Source: Dokdonella sp. (GTDB lineage: Bacteria; Pseudomonadota; Gammaproteobacteria; Xanthomonadales; Rhodanobacteraceae). Taken from it: a stretch of DNA of 64,000 bases. The notes under the pieces were generated by a model. That model had not been told where the DNA came from. It saw only the letters and a list, made by a program, of their open reading frames with translations, and made no database searches. The stretch covers positions 124,001 to 188,000 of the forward strand of contig NZ_JAGIAG010000008.1 in assembly GCF_017744955.1 (NCBI RefSeq), in the 5' to 3' direction. Shown here piece by piece: positions 9,113-18,683 of the stretch; position 1 is the stretch's first letter; each line of letters starts with the position of its first letter. The translations under genes were made by a program, and so were the position numbers.

Positions 9113-9184
9113 CCGCTTCGCGACATTCGGCGCGAAGCGGTCCGCCCCGCGCCGGCTCGGGCCGGCGGCCTCGCAGCCGCCGGC
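9113..9184 (-). terminator. Two consecutive stem-loops downstream of the delta-60 gene
   Basis: CCGCTTCGC (9113-9121) pairs with GCGAAGCGG (9132-9140), and GCCGGCGGC (9161-9169) pairs with GCCGCCGGC (9176-9184). Both follow the stop of the minus-strand delta-60 gene at 9225 and precede the amine oxidase start. No T tract is present, so they could be terminators or RNA 3' stabilisers. Confidence 0.35.
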
Positions 9185-9224
9185 GTCTACGCATGCCGAT
9201 CGCCGGCGCGGACCTCGCCTCCGC

Positions 9225-10616
9225 TCAGTCGAATCCGTCGGCGAAGACGCGATCGGTCGGCGCGTCGCCGAGCAGGCGCAGCACGGCGAGATCGCCGAGC
9301 GGATCGCTGCGCTCGGCGCGGCCGGCGACGACCAGGCGGCCGTCGGGCTGCTGAACGAGGCAACCGGTTTCGCTGCCGGCGCCGTCGGGGGCAAGGTCGG
9401 CGATCAGCAGTCCGCCGTCGGCGAATCCGGTGTCGAGGCGGCCGTCGGCGCCGGCGCGCAGCACGAAGAACTGCTTCTTGGTCTGCTCGGCGAAATAGGT
9501 CACCGCCACCACCGGCTTGCCGTCGGGCTGGATCAGCAGGTCGGTCGCGTCGACGCCGAACGCGTCGGACAGGATCGCCGGCTTCAGATAGCCCGGCGAG
9601 GCGGTGTCGCCGAAGCCCGCATCGGTGGCGCCGTCGGCGGCGAGGCGGCCGAGCACGAGCGCGGCGCGGCCGGCCGCGTTGGTGTACTGGCCGGCGAAGA
9701 CGATGCTGCCGTCGGCGGCGAGAGCGAGGCGTTCGACGCCGTTGCGCGGCGAGGCCGCGCCGGTGTCGTTGAAGCTGCGCCAGCCGCGCTCGGCGAAGCT
9801 GGTATCGAAACGGCCGTCGGCGGCGAGGCGCGCGATCGCGAAGTCGCTGTTCGGGCCGCCGGTGCTGTAGCGGCCGCCGACGACGATGCGGTCGTCGGCG
9901 GTCAGCGCGACGTCGTCGAGGCTGCCCGCGTGGGTGGCGTCGTCCCAGTCGATCGCGCGCACGCCGGCGTCGCCGAAGCCGGCGTCGAACGAACCGTCGG
10001 GCAGCAGGCGCACGACCGTCGCGATCGTGCGGCCGAAGTCCTCGACGTTGGTGCCGGCGACGACGATGCGGCCCTGGCTGTCGACCGCCAGCGCGTCGAA
10101 TTCGGTGTACGGCAACACGGTCTTGCCCTGTGTGCCGAAGCCGGTGTCGAAGCTGCCGTCGGCGTGCAGCTTGAGCACGAAGCCGGTCGCCGGCGCTTCG
10201 GCGACCGCGGTGCCGGCGGCGAGGATCGAGCCGTCCTCCAGGCGATACATCGACTGGATCGACTGGATGCGCGTGTTCGGCACCAGATCCGGCAGCACGA
10301 CCACGCCGGGGATCGAGGTGTTGCCGAAGCTAGTGTCGACGCTACCGTCGGCGTTCATGCGCGCGAGCATCGCGCGCAGCTTGAGCTCCCACGGCAGCTT
10401 CGGGTTGAACTGGCCGCGAAAGCCGCCGAACAGCAGCTTGCCGTCCGGCAGCACGGCGCTCGCGTACGGGTACAGCGTGCGTGCCTCGACGTCGTCCGGC
10501 GTGACGAAGGCGCGGCCGCCGTCGCCGAAAGAAGGATCGGGCGCGCCGTCGGCGGCGCGCGCAGGCAGGCAGAACGAAACGGCGAGACAGGCAGCGAGAA
10601 ACAGGGATCGGTGCAT
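9225..10616 (-). CDS. Secreted delta-60 repeat protein with C-terminal VFADGFD motif
   Basis: 463 residues from ATG 10616, preceded by GGAG. A signal peptide (about 1-23, ending LPARA) is followed by at least six delta-60 repeats, recognisable as DGSVDTSFG, DGSFDTGFG, DGSFDAGFG, DGRFDTSFA, DGATDAGFG and DGRLDTGFA. The repeats of about 55 residues are thought to form a propeller-like secreted domain of unknown function. The C-terminus reads DRVFADGFD immediately before the stop and belongs to the six-member motif set in this window. An upstream in-frame ATG (10697) would place 27 unlikely residues before the signal peptide. Confidence 0.85.
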   Translation of the reverse strand: MHRSLFLAACLAVSFCLPARAADGAPDPSFGDGGRAFVTPDDVEARTLYPYASAVLPDGKLLFGGFRGQFNPKLPWELKLRAMLARMNADGSVDTSFGNTSIPGVVVLPDLVPNTRIQSIQSMYRLEDGSILAAGTAVAEAPATGFVLKLHADGSFDTGFGTQGKTVLPYTEFDALAVDSQGRIVVAGTNVEDFGRTIATVVRLLPDGSFDAGFGDAGVRAIDWDDATHAGSLDDVALTADDRIVVGGRYSTGGPNSDFAIARLAADGRFDTSFAERGWRSFNDTGAASPRNGVERLALAADGSIVFAGQYTNAAGRAALVLGRLAADGATDAGFGDTASPGYLKPAILSDAFGVDATDLLIQPDGKPVVAVTYFAEQTKKQFFVLRAGADGRLDTGFADGGLLIADLAPDGAGSETGCLVQQPDGRLVVAGRAERSDPLGDLAVLRLLGDAPTDRVFADGFD

Positions 10617-10726
10617 CGACGGACTCCGGGAACGGGAGCCACGACCTTGCGTTCCGACCGGCCGGAGTGCATTCGAATCGTGTTCGGATCGCATCAAAAC
10701 CGTCTCAGATCAACGCAGCGGCAAAC

Positions 10727-10756
10727 AAAAAGCCCCGCATCGCTGCGGGGCTTTTC
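10727..10756 (-). terminator. Rho-independent terminator of groEL
   Basis: A perfect 9-bp stem AGCCCCGCA (10731-10739) / TGCGGGGCT (10744-10752) with loop TCGC is followed, read on the minus strand, by a run of five T. It lies about 75 bp past the groEL stop. The plus strand also has four T after the stem, so it may act both ways. Confidence 0.9.
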
Positions 10757-10824
10757 GTGTGAAACATCGGCGCTGGTGTTCCCTCGCCACACCGGCGAGG
10801 GAACGCTGCGGCGCGTCGGACTTC

Positions 10825-12471
<1,647 letters not shown>

Positions 12472-12481
12472 GGTGGAGCTC

Positions 12482-12603
12482 CGGGATTCGTGATTCGTGA
12501 TGGGGGATTCGGAAAAAGCGGGAGCGGGACTTGAGGTGACGGGATCGGACTCGGAGCAGACTCGCTCTTACGAATCACCAATCCCCGATCACCAATCCCG
12601 GCC
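12482..12603. repeat. Inverted xanthomonad-type GATTCG/GATTGG repeat in the groES-groEL spacer
   Basis: The left arm (12482-12511) contains GGGATTCGTGATTCGTGAT and the right arm (12570-12601), read in reverse complement, contains GGGATTGGTGATCGGGGATT. The two face each other around a central segment with GAGCAGACTCGCTC. Arrays of GGGATTnGTGATT are, from memory, frequent between genes of Xanthomonas and Lysobacter. The repeat nearly fills the spacer and would fold into a long imperfect hairpin in the groESL mRNA. Confidence 0.75.
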
Positions 12604-12606
12604 CTC

Positions 12607-12897
12607 TCACTTCTCGACGACGGCGATCAGGTCTTCTTCGCGCATGACCAGGAGCTCCTGGCCGTCGACCTTGACCTCGGTGCCGCTGTACTTGCCGAAC
12701 AGCACGATGTCGCCGACCTTGACCGCCATCGGGCGGACCTTGCCGTCTTCCTGGATCTTGCCGGTACCGGCGGCGACGACTTCGCCCTTGATCGGCTTTT
12801 CGGCAGCGGCGTCGGGGATCACGATGCCGCCAGCCGACTTCGTTTCGGCTTCCAGACGCTTGATGATGACGCGGTCGTGCAACGGGCGAAGCTTCAT
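12607..12897 (-). CDS. groES: Co-chaperonin GroES
   Basis: 96 residues, normal length for GroES. It begins MKLRPLHDRVIIKRLE, has the mobile loop segment ETKSAGGIVIPDAAAEKP, and carries the GKYSGTEVKVDGQELL signature near the C-terminus. The heptameric lid closes the GroEL cage. It is the first gene of the operon. A GGAG ribosome-binding site precedes the ATG, and a CIRCE element lies 50-76 bp upstream. Confidence 0.99.
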   Translation of the reverse strand: MKLRPLHDRVIIKRLEAETKSAGGIVIPDAAAEKPIKGEVVAAGTGKIQEDGKVRPMAVKVGDIVLFGKYSGTEVKVDGQELLVMREEDLIAVVEK

Positions 12898-12946
12898 TGG
12901 AGAGTCTCCGTCAACAGGTTGATGTGAAAGGGGTTTGGAAAGATTG

Positions 12947-12973
12947 TTAGCACTTGAATCTTGTGAGTGCCAA
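12947..12973 (-). promoter_or_regulatory. CIRCE element (HrcA operator) of groES-groEL
   Basis: TTAGCACTT-N9-GAGTGCCAA matches the CIRCE consensus TTAGCACTC-N9-GAGTGCTAA at 16 of 18 arm positions. Read on the minus strand it contains TTGGCA, which could serve as a -35 with TAACAA 18 bp downstream, so HrcA binding would cover the promoter. This predicts an hrcA gene elsewhere in the genome. Confidence 0.93.
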
Positions 12974-13172
12974 GTTTAGCGGCGAACGATTCCCGAAGAA
13001 AGGCTCCGCCGACCCGGAACGACAGATGCAGCCGGCGCCGGGGGTTTCAAGAGGTCCGTTTTCGCGCACCGGACGATGGCGGCGTCCCGCCGCGACATGC
13101 GCTCGTCACGGGCCACGGGCTAGACTTCGATCCGCGTCTACGCTCGGACGCCTGTTCCTGGGGAAAATCCGC

Positions 13173-15419
13173 ATGTCCTTACACCGCGACGCCCTGCGGG
13201 CGTCCTTGTCTTTGCTTTTCCTCGCGGGCGCCGTGCCCGCGTCCGCCCAGTACGTCGCCCTGACCGGCACGCCGGCCACGCAGACGTTCGACTCGCTCGC
13301 CTCCAGCGGCACCGGTTCGACGCTGCCGGACGGCTGGTACTTCCTCGAGACCGGCAACAACGCCAACACCAGCTATGCCGCCGACGACGGCAGCTCCAAT
13401 TCCGGCAACACCTACAGCTACGGCGCCGGCGGCAGCAGCGAACGCGCGCTCGGCCTGCTGCGCTCCGGCTCGTTGTCGCCGATGGTCGGCGCGCGCCTGC
13501 GCAACGAATCCGGCGCGGCGGTCAGCGAGATCGCGGTCAGCTACACCGGCGAGCAGTGGCGCCTCGGCGCCGCCGGCCGCGCCGACACGCTGCACGTGCA
13601 GTACAGCCTCGATGCGACCTCGCTCGGCGACGACGCGGCCTTCTGGACCGACGTGCCGGCGCTCGACTTCTCCTCGCCCGTCACCAGCGGCACCGCCGGC
13701 AAGCTCGATGGCAACCTCGCCGCGAACCGCACGGCGATTTCCGGCTCGATCACGGGTCTCGACCTCGCCCCGTCGGCGACGGTGTGGGTGCGCTGGCTCG
13801 ACACCGACATCCCGGGGCCGGAAGACGGTCTCGCGCTCGACGACGTCATCTTCGCGATCGCCGGCGATCCGCCGGTCGACGTGCCGCCGACCGTGGTCGC
13901 CGTCGCGCCCGCCAACGGCGCGACCAACGTCGGCCTCGGCGCCGTGCTCAGCGTGACCTTCAGCGAAGCGGTCACGGTGACGGCGCCGTGGTTCACGATC
14001 GAGTGCGCGACCTCCGGCAGCCACACCGCCACGGTCAGCGGCGGCCCCGGCGCCTACGCGCTCACGCCCTCGCCGGCGTTCGCCGCGAACGAGAGCTGCA
14101 CCTGGACGACCCTCGCCAGCGGCGTCGTCGACCGCGACGGCACGCCGGATGCGCTCGCCGCCGACTACGTCGTCACGTTCACCACCGCCGATCCGGCCAA
14201 CACGCCGCCGACGGTGCTCTCGACGACGCCGGCCAACGGCGCGACCAACGTCGCGCTGGCCAGCGACGTGCGCGTGACCTTCAGCGAAGCCGTCACCACG
14301 ACCAATGCGTTCGCGCTGGCCTGCGACGCAACGCCGATCGCACTCGCCGAGACCGGCAGCGGCGACTCGCGCACGCTGACCCCCGACACCGTGCTGCCCG
14401 CCGGCGCGACCTGCACCTTCACCGTCGATGCCGACGGCGTGCGCAACGTCGGCGGCATCGCGATGGCCGCCGACTACGCGGCGACCTTCCACGTCGCCAC
14501 CGGCACCGTCGAGGGCTACTACGCGCAGGTCAACACCAGCAGCCCCGACCAGCTGCGCTGCTCGCTGCACGCGACGATCCGCGGCCACACCGCGTATCCG
14601 TACAGCGGCTCGGGCACCAACACCTGGACGATCCTCGAACTCGCGCAGGAAGACCCGAACAACGCCGGCAAGATCGTCGACGTGTACCGCAACCGCTCCT
14701 ACACCAAGGTCAGCGACCGCGCCGGCACCGGTTCGGGCCTCACCTACAACCGCGAGCACACCTGGCCGAACTCGCTCGGCTTCCCCGGCGCGACCGGCAA
14801 CCTCGGCAAGCCGAACGCGCCGTACACCGACACGCACATGCTGTGGCTGTCCGACACGCAGTGGAACTCCGACCGCGGCAACAAGCCGTTCGCCAACTGC
14901 GCGACCAATTGCGGCGAACGCACCACCGAGGCGAACGGCGGCGTCGGCGGCGGCAGCGGCATCTATCCCGGCAATTCGAACTGGGTGAAGACGCCGGACG
15001 GCAACCAGGGTTCGTTCGAAGCCTGGAACCATCGCAAGGGCGAGATGGCGCGCGCGATCTTCTACATGGCGATCCGCTACGAAGGCGGCGTCGATCCGGT
15101 CAGCGGCCAGAACGAGCCGGAACTCGAACTGACCGACGACCGCAGCCGCATCGTGCAGATGAACAACTACTCGCAGACCGCCTACATGGGTCTGTTGAGT
15201 GACTTGCTCGCCTGGCACCAGGCCGATCCGCCGGATGCGTCCGAACTGGCGCGCAACGAGGTGATCCAGAGCTTCCAGGGCAATCGCAACCCGTTCGTCG
15301 ACCATCCGGAATGGGCCACGCGCGCCCTGTTCGAATCGGTCTCGCCCACGACCTGCGTGCTCAACCCGCCGGTCGACACCGACTCGATCTTCAAGAACGG
15401 ATTCGAAGCCGCGCCGTAA
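13173..15419 (+). CDS. Secreted endonuclease I fused to two bacterial Ig-like (Big_5) domains; C-terminal IFKNGFE motif
   Basis: 748 residues from ATG 13173. A signal peptide ends near PASAQ (about residue 25). Residues 26-235 are a Gly/Ser-rich extracellular region. Two Big_5/SbsA-type Ig-like domains begin at about 238 (PPTVVAVAPANGATN) and 345 (PPTVLSTTPANGATN). The C-terminal third from about 448 is an endonuclease I (EndA/Vvn) domain with the beta-beta-alpha-metal motif REHTWPNS (Arg527, His529) and the later DTHMLWLSD and NRGNKPF-like (DRGNKPFANC) segments. It should cleave extracellular DNA, possibly for nutrient use or biofilm turnover. It ends DSIFKNGFEAAP, a variant of the shared C-terminal motif. 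It sits between groES and cutA. Confidence 0.9.
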   Translation: MSLHRDALRASLSLLFLAGAVPASAQYVALTGTPATQTFDSLASSGTGSTLPDGWYFLETGNNANTSYAADDGSSNSGNTYSYGAGGSSERALGLLRSGSLSPMVGARLRNESGAAVSEIAVSYTGEQWRLGAAGRADTLHVQYSLDATSLGDDAAFWTDVPALDFSSPVTSGTAGKLDGNLAANRTAISGSITGLDLAPSATVWVRWLDTDIPGPEDGLALDDVIFAIAGDPPVDVPPTVVAVAPANGATNVGLGAVLSVTFSEAVTVTAPWFTIECATSGSHTATVSGGPGAYALTPSPAFAANESCTWTTLASGVVDRDGTPDALAADYVVTFTTADPANTPPTVLSTTPANGATNVALASDVRVTFSEAVTTTNAFALACDATPIALAETGSGDSRTLTPDTVLPAGATCTFTVDADGVRNVGGIAMAADYAATFHVATGTVEGYYAQVNTSSPDQLRCSLHATIRGHTAYPYSGSGTNTWTILELAQEDPNNAGKIVDVYRNRSYTKVSDRAGTGSGLTYNREHTWPNSLGFPGATGNLGKPNAPYTDTHMLWLSDTQWNSDRGNKPFANCATNCGERTTEANGGVGGGSGIYPGNSNWVKTPDGNQGSFEAWNHRKGEMARAIFYMAIRYEGGVDPVSGQNEPELELTDDRSRIVQMNNYSQTAYMGLLSDLLAWHQADPPDASELARNEVIQSFQGNRNPFVDHPEWATRALFESVSPTTCVLNPPVDTDSIFKNGFEAAP

Positions 15420-15428
15420 CCGCTTCAC

Positions 15429-15456
15429 CCACGCCCCTCCGCATGGAGGGGCGTGG
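15429..15456 (+). terminator. Strong terminator hairpin after the endonuclease gene
   Basis: A perfect 12-bp stem (CCACGCCCCTCC at 15429-15440, GGAGGGGCGTGG at 15445-15456) with a GCAT loop starts 9 bp after the stop and is followed by the short pyrimidine tract TCTTTCCTC. Confidence 0.8.
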
Positions 15457-15657
15457 TCTTTCCTCGAAGAAGCCGTTGCCCGCGCGCCGGATCGCTGCGG
15501 AAGCAAGCCCGGCCTCGCCTTCGACTCACCTACACCGTTTGCCTCACCGAGCCTTCTGCGTCACCACCTGTTCGATCGGTTTAATACGAAAGAATTCGTT
15601 GACCGCAATGGGCCGGCGTGCTCGAATCTCCGCCCATCGAACCGGCGGGGATTGGGA

Positions 15658-18195
15658 ATGAGGATCGGCCTTTCGCTCCTGCTTGCGACGCTGACCGCCG
15701 GTACCGTCGGCGCGAAATCGCCCGACGGGTTGGTGCTGGACTTTCGCGCCGCCGAATCCGTCGAACTGCTCGGCACATCCGTCGCCGACTACGTCGCTTC
15801 CCCGCCGTTCCACGAAGGGCCGGGCTGGAATCTTTCGATCGAAACAGCCTCCGGCGAGGGGGCCTGGACGAAGCGTATTCCGGTGCCGCGCACTTTCCAC
15901 GGCGCAGCCGAGGATGGTGTGCGTTTCTCCGTGGTCGTGCCGCGACCGTCGCCCGGATCGCGAGCGGTGCTGCGCGATGCGCAAGGGAATGTGATCTGGA
16001 CTCGCGCGATCGACACCGGGTTGATCGCGCAAGCCGACGGCGAGGGAGCGCGCGTCCGGCGCGAACTGGCGTCCGCCTACGCCGCGACCGCGAAACTGAT
16101 GCGCTCGACACCGGGCCGGCTCGCCCCGTCGCGATCGAAGCCTCCACGTTCCGGCGATCCTGATGCGCCGCGCGATCCGCAAGTCGCAGGCTTGCGCTCC
16201 GTCGGAGCGGCAGCCGATTCCGTAGCGGCCGCCGACGAAACGACGTTCCTGGTCTCCGGCCGCGTCGACGTCGATCACCTCGTCCTCGTGCGTGCCTACG
16301 ACGCGGACACCGGACGCTTCGTGCTCTCGACACGACAGGAGCCGGCGATCGGCCAGTTCGAGATGCCGCTGCCGGCGGGCAGCTACGTGTTCGAGGTCGA
16401 CGACAACCTGATGAACTTCGATCACGTGCTGTTCTATCGCACGCCGCTTCGAACCGCTCCCGTGTCGATCGCCAGCGATACCACGCTTGCCGACATCGTT
16501 CCCGACGACGCCAGCGGCGACTTCGTCCTCTCCGCCGAGCTGCCCTGCCCGCAGGCGCAGCCGCCGCTGACGCACTTCACCGTCACGGCGACGTCGGCGG
16601 ACGGCGCGCGGATCGAACGCCTGATCGAAGCCGAAACCGCGACGCCGGCCGACCCGGCCGGAAACTGCACGGCGCGCTACCGGATCCAGCTCAGTCCTGG
16701 CACCTATGCCGTCGAAGCGGCTCCGCTCGGCTGGGAGGGAAGACGCTACGACACGGTGCGCGTCGCGAAGAATGCGCGTGTCGAGCAAGTCGAGACGTTT
16801 TCCGCAGCGGAACGGACCTTGGTCTGGCGCGGCCAAGTCGTCACCGAATCCGGCCGGCCGATTCCGAGCGTGCTGCTCTGGCACAACCGGTTGCTGATCA
16901 ACGACAAGACGTTCCAGGTATCCACGGACGCGCTCGGGCGCTTCGAGACGCCCTACCGCCGGGGCTGGGCGGCGCAGTTCGAACCCAACGACGGTCAGGC
17001 CTACGATTCCACCGCCAGCACGATCATGACCGTGGGAGCGGCTCCTCCGCCCGCGTCGGTCGTCCTGCACGAGCTGGCGTTTCAATCCATCGACGAAGGC
17101 GGCCTGCTGCGCCTGTACGGCGACGGCGACCGCGCGGCACGCTTCAACATCCTGTTCCTGGGAGACGGCTACGCGCAGGCACGCGAGTCGTACACCGACG
17201 TCAACGGCAACGGCCAGTGGGACGGTTTCGCCTGGCAGGACCTGGATCAGGACGGTGTCGTCAGCGCCGGCGACAATGTGACGGCTTACGGTTCGCCGAC
17301 GCCCGACTCCCTTCCGAACGGCTCCGTCCCGGCCGACTTCAGCGAGCCATTCACCGATCTGAACGGCGACGGCATACTCAGCAGCGACGACGGTGCGCTC
17401 TTTCACCGCAGCGCGCGCGAATTCATGCGCGCCCTGCTGGGCTCGGACGTCTGGAGCGAGCATCGCGACGCCTTCAACGCCTACGCCTTGTTCGAACCGT
17501 CCGAGCAAGCCGGCTACAGCATCGTGACGGAAAACGGTGACGCCGTCCTCGCGCGCCGGACGCGCTACGGATCGACGCTCAGGCTCGGTAGGCGGACTCT
17601 TTTCGCCGACGACGAAGCCTTCATGCACAGCGCCTTGGCCGCCCTGCCGGAGCTGGACGTCGTCGTACTCCTGATCAACCAGCCCGTCGCCGACTATGCG
17701 CGCGGCAACACCATTCCCTCCGACCCGGGCAGCATCTTGTGGACCGCGGGCTTCAATACGGACTGGTCCTTTGCTGGCGGCGGCGCCGGGCCGGCTCATG
17801 AATTCGGGCACTTCGTCGGCAACTTGTGCGACGAGTACAGCGAATTTCCCGGCGTACACCCCCTGGCCGGCTTCGCCGACAGCGGATGTCCGAATGCGAG
17901 CTACTCCGCAAATCTCGCCGATATCCCATGGGCACGATGGATTTCAGCGGATACGCCGATTCCCACGCGTGATCTGACGTCATCGCTGGGCGTCTACGAG
18001 GGCGCCGTCTACTATCCCGGAGGCGCGTACCGGCCGTCGATCGAGTCGATGATGCGCAACCATCGGATTCTGCCGATCTTCAATGCGCCCTCGCGCGCCG
18101 CACTCGAACGCGCGATGGCGCTGCGCATGCAACCGCTGCCTGCGCCCGCGCATTCGGAACGTCCCGCTCCGCACGCGCCTCCTCCGCGCGACTAA
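15658..18195 (+). CDS. Secreted M64-family (IgA peptidase-like) zinc metallopeptidase
   Basis: 845 residues from ATG 15658; a TTG two codons earlier is less likely. A signal peptide (MRIGLSLLLATLTAGTVGA) is present. The C-terminal part has the M64 hallmark FNILFLGDGYA at about 500 and the zinc motif HEFGH (714-718) followed by GNLCDEY, as expected for the family. Between these lie three Asp-rich loops resembling EF-hand/dockerin calcium sites, starting at Asp514 (DVNGNGQWD), Asp528 (DLDQDGVVSAGD) and Asp567 (DLNGDGILSSDD). The N-terminal half probably holds beta-sandwich domains. It is a likely extracellular protease; the substrate is unknown. It does not carry the IFxDGF ending and finishes in a Pro/His-rich tail. 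Confidence 0.85.
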   Translation: MRIGLSLLLATLTAGTVGAKSPDGLVLDFRAAESVELLGTSVADYVASPPFHEGPGWNLSIETASGEGAWTKRIPVPRTFHGAAEDGVRFSVVVPRPSPGSRAVLRDAQGNVIWTRAIDTGLIAQADGEGARVRRELASAYAATAKLMRSTPGRLAPSRSKPPRSGDPDAPRDPQVAGLRSVGAAADSVAAADETTFLVSGRVDVDHLVLVRAYDADTGRFVLSTRQEPAIGQFEMPLPAGSYVFEVDDNLMNFDHVLFYRTPLRTAPVSIASDTTLADIVPDDASGDFVLSAELPCPQAQPPLTHFTVTATSADGARIERLIEAETATPADPAGNCTARYRIQLSPGTYAVEAAPLGWEGRRYDTVRVAKNARVEQVETFSAAERTLVWRGQVVTESGRPIPSVLLWHNRLLINDKTFQVSTDALGRFETPYRRGWAAQFEPNDGQAYDSTASTIMTVGAAPPPASVVLHELAFQSIDEGGLLRLYGDGDRAARFNILFLGDGYAQARESYTDVNGNGQWDGFAWQDLDQDGVVSAGDNVTAYGSPTPDSLPNGSVPADFSEPFTDLNGDGILSSDDGALFHRSAREFMRALLGSDVWSEHRDAFNAYALFEPSEQAGYSIVTENGDAVLARRTRYGSTLRLGRRTLFADDEAFMHSALAALPELDVVVLLINQPVADYARGNTIPSDPGSILWTAGFNTDWSFAGGGAGPAHEFGHFVGNLCDEYSEFPGVHPLAGFADSGCPNASYSANLADIPWARWISADTPIPTRDLTSSLGVYEGAVYYPGGAYRPSIESMMRNHRILPIFNAPSRAALERAMALRMQPLPAPAHSERPAPHAPPPRD

Positions 18196-18292
18196 GAAGC
18201 AAGGACTTTCCGAGGCGGCGCGGCGCCGCGACTTCCGGCCGGCTCGCGGGAGTGTGCGAACATGGAGCGTTCGCGCATCCGCCGTCGATCGC

Positions 18293-18613
18293 ATGTCCAC
18301 CGTCGTCGCCCTCTGCAGTTGTCCCGACTCCGAAACGGCCGCGCGCATCGCGCGCGTGCTGGTCGAGGAACGCCTGGCCGCCTGCGTGCAGGCCCTGCCC
18401 GGCATCGTTTCGACCTACCGCTGGCAAGGTGCCGTGCAGCAGGAAACGGAAGTGCTGCTGCTGATCAAGACCACGCGCGAGCGCTTCGACGAGCTGAAGG
18501 CGCGCCTGCCGGACTTGCATCCGTACGATGTGCCCGAATTGATCGCCGTGGACGCCATCGACGGCCTCGGCGCGTACCTGGATTGGATCGCGGCTGCGAC
18601 ATCGCGACAATGA
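18293..18613 (+). CDS. cutA: Divalent cation tolerance protein CutA
   Basis: 106 residues from ATG 18293. It shows the CutA1 pattern: LCSCPDSETAARIARVLVEERLAACVQ near the start in shorter form (SCPDSETA, ERLAACV), the conserved STYRWQG, ETEVLLLIKT and HPYDVPE motifs. CutA forms very stable trimers with a PII-like fold and is linked to copper tolerance in E. coli. It is usually next to dsbD in gammaproteobacteria, as here (70 bp upstream of dsbD). Confidence 0.95.
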   Translation: MSTVVALCSCPDSETAARIARVLVEERLAACVQALPGIVSTYRWQGAVQQETEVLLLIKTTRERFDELKARLPDLHPYDVPELIAVDAIDGLGAYLDWIAAATSRQ

Positions 18614-18683
18614 ACGTCCTGAAAGCCGCGCGGTCCAAGCGCGGTCCTGTTCCCCGCCCACCGTCCTTCCGGAGTGTTTCGCG

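Noticed and set aside
9225..10616. Idea that the VFADGFD ending of the delta-60 protein is just another delta-60 repeat edge (TGFADGG)
   Set aside because: The same ending occurs on proteins without delta-60 repeats, so it is treated as part of the shared tag; the chance resemblance is noted.
15658..18195. M64 peptidase as a seventh member of the tagged set
   Set aside because: It ends in a Pro/His-rich tail without IFxDGF.
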